Shown here: piece after piece, positions 61,813 to 64,000 of the stretch
Layout of the letters: every line of letters starts with the position of its first letter
How positions within the stretch are numbered: position 1 is the stretch's first letter
Notes under the pieces: generated by a model
Told to the model about the DNA's origin: nothing
Databases searched by the model: none
The model's input: the letters and a program-made list of their open reading frames with translations, nothing else
Made by a program: the position numbers and the translations under genes
Assembly (NCBI GenBank): GCA_965216335.1
Contig: OZ244154.1
Span: forward strand, 1,798,001 to 1,862,000
Reading direction: 5' to 3'
Origin: JAHEJE01 sp965216335
GTDB lineage: Bacteria > Pseudomonadota > Alphaproteobacteria > Rhizobiales > Aestuariivirgaceae
DNA length: 64,000 nt

Positions 61813-62634
61813 TCACTTGCTGTTCTTGTCCTGCCCGAACATCTGGGCGATCACCAGAAGTGTCGAGGAAACCAGCACCATGATGGTCGAAATCGACGCA
61901 ATCGTCGGATCGATCTGGTCGCGCAGGGCATTGAACATGTTGCGGGTCAGCGTCGAGTTGTCACCGCCGGATACGAACATGGCGATGATCACCTCGTCGA
62001 AAGATGTGATGAACGACAACAGCGCCGCCGAGATCACCGCAAAACGGATCTGCGGCAGGGTGATCACCATGAACGCCCTGAACCGCGAGGCCCCGAGACT
62101 GCGCGCCACCATCTCCTGGTTCATGTCATAGCTCTTGAGCGCCGAGGAAATGATGATCAGCACCAGCGGTATGGCAAGGATCGAATGCGCCAGCACCAGC
62201 CCCAGTATGGTGTTGACCAGACTGAGCTTCACATAGGCATAGAACGATCCGATAGCGATCAGGATCACCGGCACCATCATCGGCGAAATCAGGGTGATGA
62301 AGATGAGATGGGCAAACCGCAGGTTTGACACGAACAGCCCGTAGGCCGCCATGATCCCCAGCGGGGTTGCCACCAGCATGGTCAGGAACGCCACCTTGAG
62401 CGACGTCCATGTCGCCGACATCCAGCTGTCGGAGGCGAAGTAGTGATCGTACCAGCGCGTCGACCAGGTGCGCGGCGGGAACTCCAGATACTGGCTCTCC
62501 GAGAACGACATCGGAATGACGATCAGGGTCGGCGCGACCAGAAAGATCATCACCAGCGTGGCGAAGATGTACAGCCACAGCCGGTCGAGATGGGTGATCT
62601 GGGTGTCCGATGCCGGTGAACGCAGCCAACTCAT
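61813..62634 (-). CDS. ABC transporter permease (PotC-type)
   Basis: 273 aa, six helices with the permease loop motif (EMVARSLGASRFRAFMVITLPQIR). Part of a spermidine/putrescine-type importer. Its start overlaps the stop of the upstream permease (TGATG). Confidence 0.92.
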   Translation of the reverse strand: MSWLRSPASDTQITHLDRLWLYIFATLVMIFLVAPTLIVIPMSFSESQYLEFPPRTWSTRWYDHYFASDSWMSATWTSLKVAFLTMLVATPLGIMAAYGLFVSNLRFAHLIFITLISPMMVPVILIAIGSFYAYVKLSLVNTILGLVLAHSILAIPLVLIIISSALKSYDMNQEMVARSLGASRFRAFMVITLPQIRFAVISAALLSFITSFDEVIIAMFVSGGDNSTLTRNMFNALRDQIDPTIASISTIMVLVSSTLLVIAQMFGQDKNSK

Positions 62635-63566
62635 CAGCCGTGCCCTCCACCGAGAATGCGGTCGAGCTTCAACAGCCGCGACGAGGCATAGAGGATGCCC
62701 ATGGTCAGCGCCAGAAGGACAACGCCGAGCGCACTTGCCGCACCCCAGTTGAAGAACAGCTCGATGTTGTCGGTGATCCGCATCGAGACCATGATCACCT
62801 TGCCGCCGCCGAGCACTGCCGGGGTGACGAAGAACCCGAGGCACAGCACGAACACGATCAGCGCCCCGGCGAACTGACCGGGCAGCGACAGCGGGAAATA
62901 GACCTGCCAGAACGACTGGCCCGGCGTTGCGCCAAGATTTGCTGCGGCTTTGGCATAATAGCTGTCGATCGCCTTCATCGAGCCATAGACCGGCAGCACC
63001 AGGAACGGCAGCATGATGTGCACCATGCCGATCAGCGTGCCGGCAAGGTTGTGCACCAGCTTGAGGGGCTCATCCCACAGGCCGATATCGATTGCCCAGT
63101 TGTTGAGGATACCCTTGCGCTGCAAGAGCACCAGCCAGGCGTAGGTGCGCACCAGCAGCGAGGTCCAGAATGGCAGCAGCACGGTGATCATGCAGATGGC
63201 CGCCGCCCGCCGCGGCAACTGAGCCAGGAAGTAGGACAGCGGATAGCCGATCACGATGCAAATCAGCGTCGTCAGGATCGACACCTTGAACGTGGTCCAG
63301 AATATCCGTGCATAGGATTTCGAATCGATCATCCGCTGGTAGTGCTCCAGCGAGAACGTGCCCTCATCGCTGAGAAATGAGATGTAGAACAGCCAGCCGA
63401 CCGGCAAAATCATGATCACCAGCACAAGCAACAAGGCCGGCGAGGCAAGGTCAAACAGCTTCAGCCGCTCCAGAAAGGCATCCTGCTTGAGTCCCTCGGC
63501 ATGGGGGGCGGAATGACTGACTTCACCGGCCGGGGCAGCGGGTTGGTGTGCGCTGAGTGTGCTCAT
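62634..63566 (-). CDS. ABC transporter permease (PotB-type)
   Basis: 310 aa. A 35-residue polar start precedes six helices and the EAA-like loop (YAKAAANLGATPGQSFWQVY). Its ATG overlaps the ATPase stop codon (TGATG), so ATPase, PotB and PotC are translated as one coupled unit. Confidence 0.92.
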   Translation of the reverse strand: MSTLSAHQPAAPAGEVSHSAPHAEGLKQDAFLERLKLFDLASPALLLVLVIMILPVGWLFYISFLSDEGTFSLEHYQRMIDSKSYARIFWTTFKVSILTTLICIVIGYPLSYFLAQLPRRAAAICMITVLLPFWTSLLVRTYAWLVLLQRKGILNNWAIDIGLWDEPLKLVHNLAGTLIGMVHIMLPFLVLPVYGSMKAIDSYYAKAAANLGATPGQSFWQVYFPLSLPGQFAGALIVFVLCLGFFVTPAVLGGGKVIMVSMRITDNIELFFNWGAASALGVVLLALTMGILYASSRLLKLDRILGGGHG

Positions 63567-64000
63567 CAGTCCGCATCCGCTATCAGCACGGTATCGTCCT
63601 TGTGCAACCCTAGCGTCACCGGCTCGCCGACCGGCGGAATCCCGTCCATCACACCGCGCCGGGTGCTGCCGCGCACCGCCACCTGTACCCCATCGGGCAG
63701 TTCGGCGTACATCAGATAGCTTTCGCCCTGGAACACGAGATCGTGCACGGTTGCCTTGAAGATGTTGATGTCCTTGCCCGGCCGGCCGGTGACGACGGCA
63801 AGGCGCTCTGGGCGCATCAGCAAGCTGTGGTCGTCGGCACTCTCAGGCTTGACCGAGACCTTCAGCACCTTGCCGTTGTAGGCCGCCTTGCCGTCGCGCA
63901 CCTCGACCGGCACGAAGGTCGATTCACCGATGAAATCGGCCACGAAGGTGTTGGCCGGGTAATCGTACAGCCGGCGTGGTTCGTCGAGCTGCATCAGCTT
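63566..64000 (-). CDS. ABC transporter ATPase (PotA-type), C-terminal part
   Basis: The frame is open at the window end; about 144 codons are seen. It covers the end of the nucleotide-binding domain (QLDEPRRLYDYPANTFVADF, the usual exit from the ATPase core) and the TOBE domain (RPERLAV, VFQGESYLMYA). Walker motifs lie beyond the window. It feeds the two permeases; the binding protein is not seen. Confidence 0.92.
   Translation of the reverse strand, partial: KLMQLDEPRRLYDYPANTFVADFIGESTFVPVEVRDGKAAYNGKVLKVSVKPESADDHSLLMRPERLAVVTGRPGKDINIFKATVHDLVFQGESYLMYAELPDGVQVAVRGSTRRGVMDGIPPVGEPVTLGLHKDDTVLIADAD

Overview
The window is 64 kb of GC-rich bacterial chromosome, most likely from an alphaproteobacterium of the Hyphomicrobiales (Rhizobiales) kind. 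The reasons are a PetP/PetR-like regulator pair, a class II RpoH, an lgt-methyltransferase-pgeF series beside a UbiK gene, a hut cluster with hutF, MeaB, TRAP and Pot-type transporters, and very tight gene packing with many ATGA start/stop overlaps. Species is not assigned.

Layout. 1-2.8 kb: the end of a GltB-type FMN protein, a lone and probably impaired tyrosine integrase, about 840 bp of gene-poor DNA, and tRNA-Glu. 2.9-8.4 kb: a small membrane protein divergent from rluD, rpoH with a terminator, a PhyH-type dioxygenase, and a degenerate-GGDEF/EAL protein. 8.5-9.6 kb: a 262-bp MITE abutting an IS5/IS427-type insertion sequence. 9.6-15 kb: purA, a second MITE family, ilvE, and a divergent MarR/response regulator/kinase series. 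15-25 kb: another copy of each MITE, a YbjN-ProC-TetR/COQ9-CsaA operon, UbiK, lgt, a MidA-type methyltransferase, pgeF, an M24 protein, a two-domain lipoprotein and prs. 25-28 kb: a TRAP transporter. 28.4-32.7 kb: a four-gene operon that looks like dltABCD, except that the ligase is a class II synthetase-like amino acid:carrier-protein ligase. 32.9-38.4 kb: kinase/response regulator/kinase, a BASS-like permease and tRNA-Leu. 38.6-45.2 kb: the histidine-utilisation genes hutUHI and hutFC, divergent around a HutC-type operator. 45.3-49.7 kb: a HAD phosphatase and cysNC-cysD-cysH. 49.8-51.5 kb: a non-coding stretch with a strong promoter, many hairpins and several repeat families. 51.5-57.5 kb: an AEC carrier, twin methyltransferases, a Kef-type antiporter, MeaB and a GST. 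57.7-64 kb: a catabolic series (Rieske oxygenase, small coupled ORF, enolase-superfamily enzyme, FAD oxidoreductase) converging on a Pot-type ABC transporter cut by the window end.

The two most unusual loci are the Dlt-like operon and the putative long structured RNA. In the Dlt-like operon, activation by an aminoacyl-tRNA-synthetase-like enzyme would feed an MBOAT/SGNH export pair, implying that an envelope molecule is esterified with an amino acid in a Gram-negative cell. In the RNA candidate, a TTGACA-N17-TACATA promoter precedes about 0.6-0.7 kb without a convincing gene; this includes two 129-bp units sharing a hairpin whose stem differs at three paired positions while pairing is kept. 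The two MITE families, one of which supplies the lgt stop codon, and the nested repeats at 50.6-51.4 kb show how mobile repeats have reshaped the gaps between otherwise compact operons.
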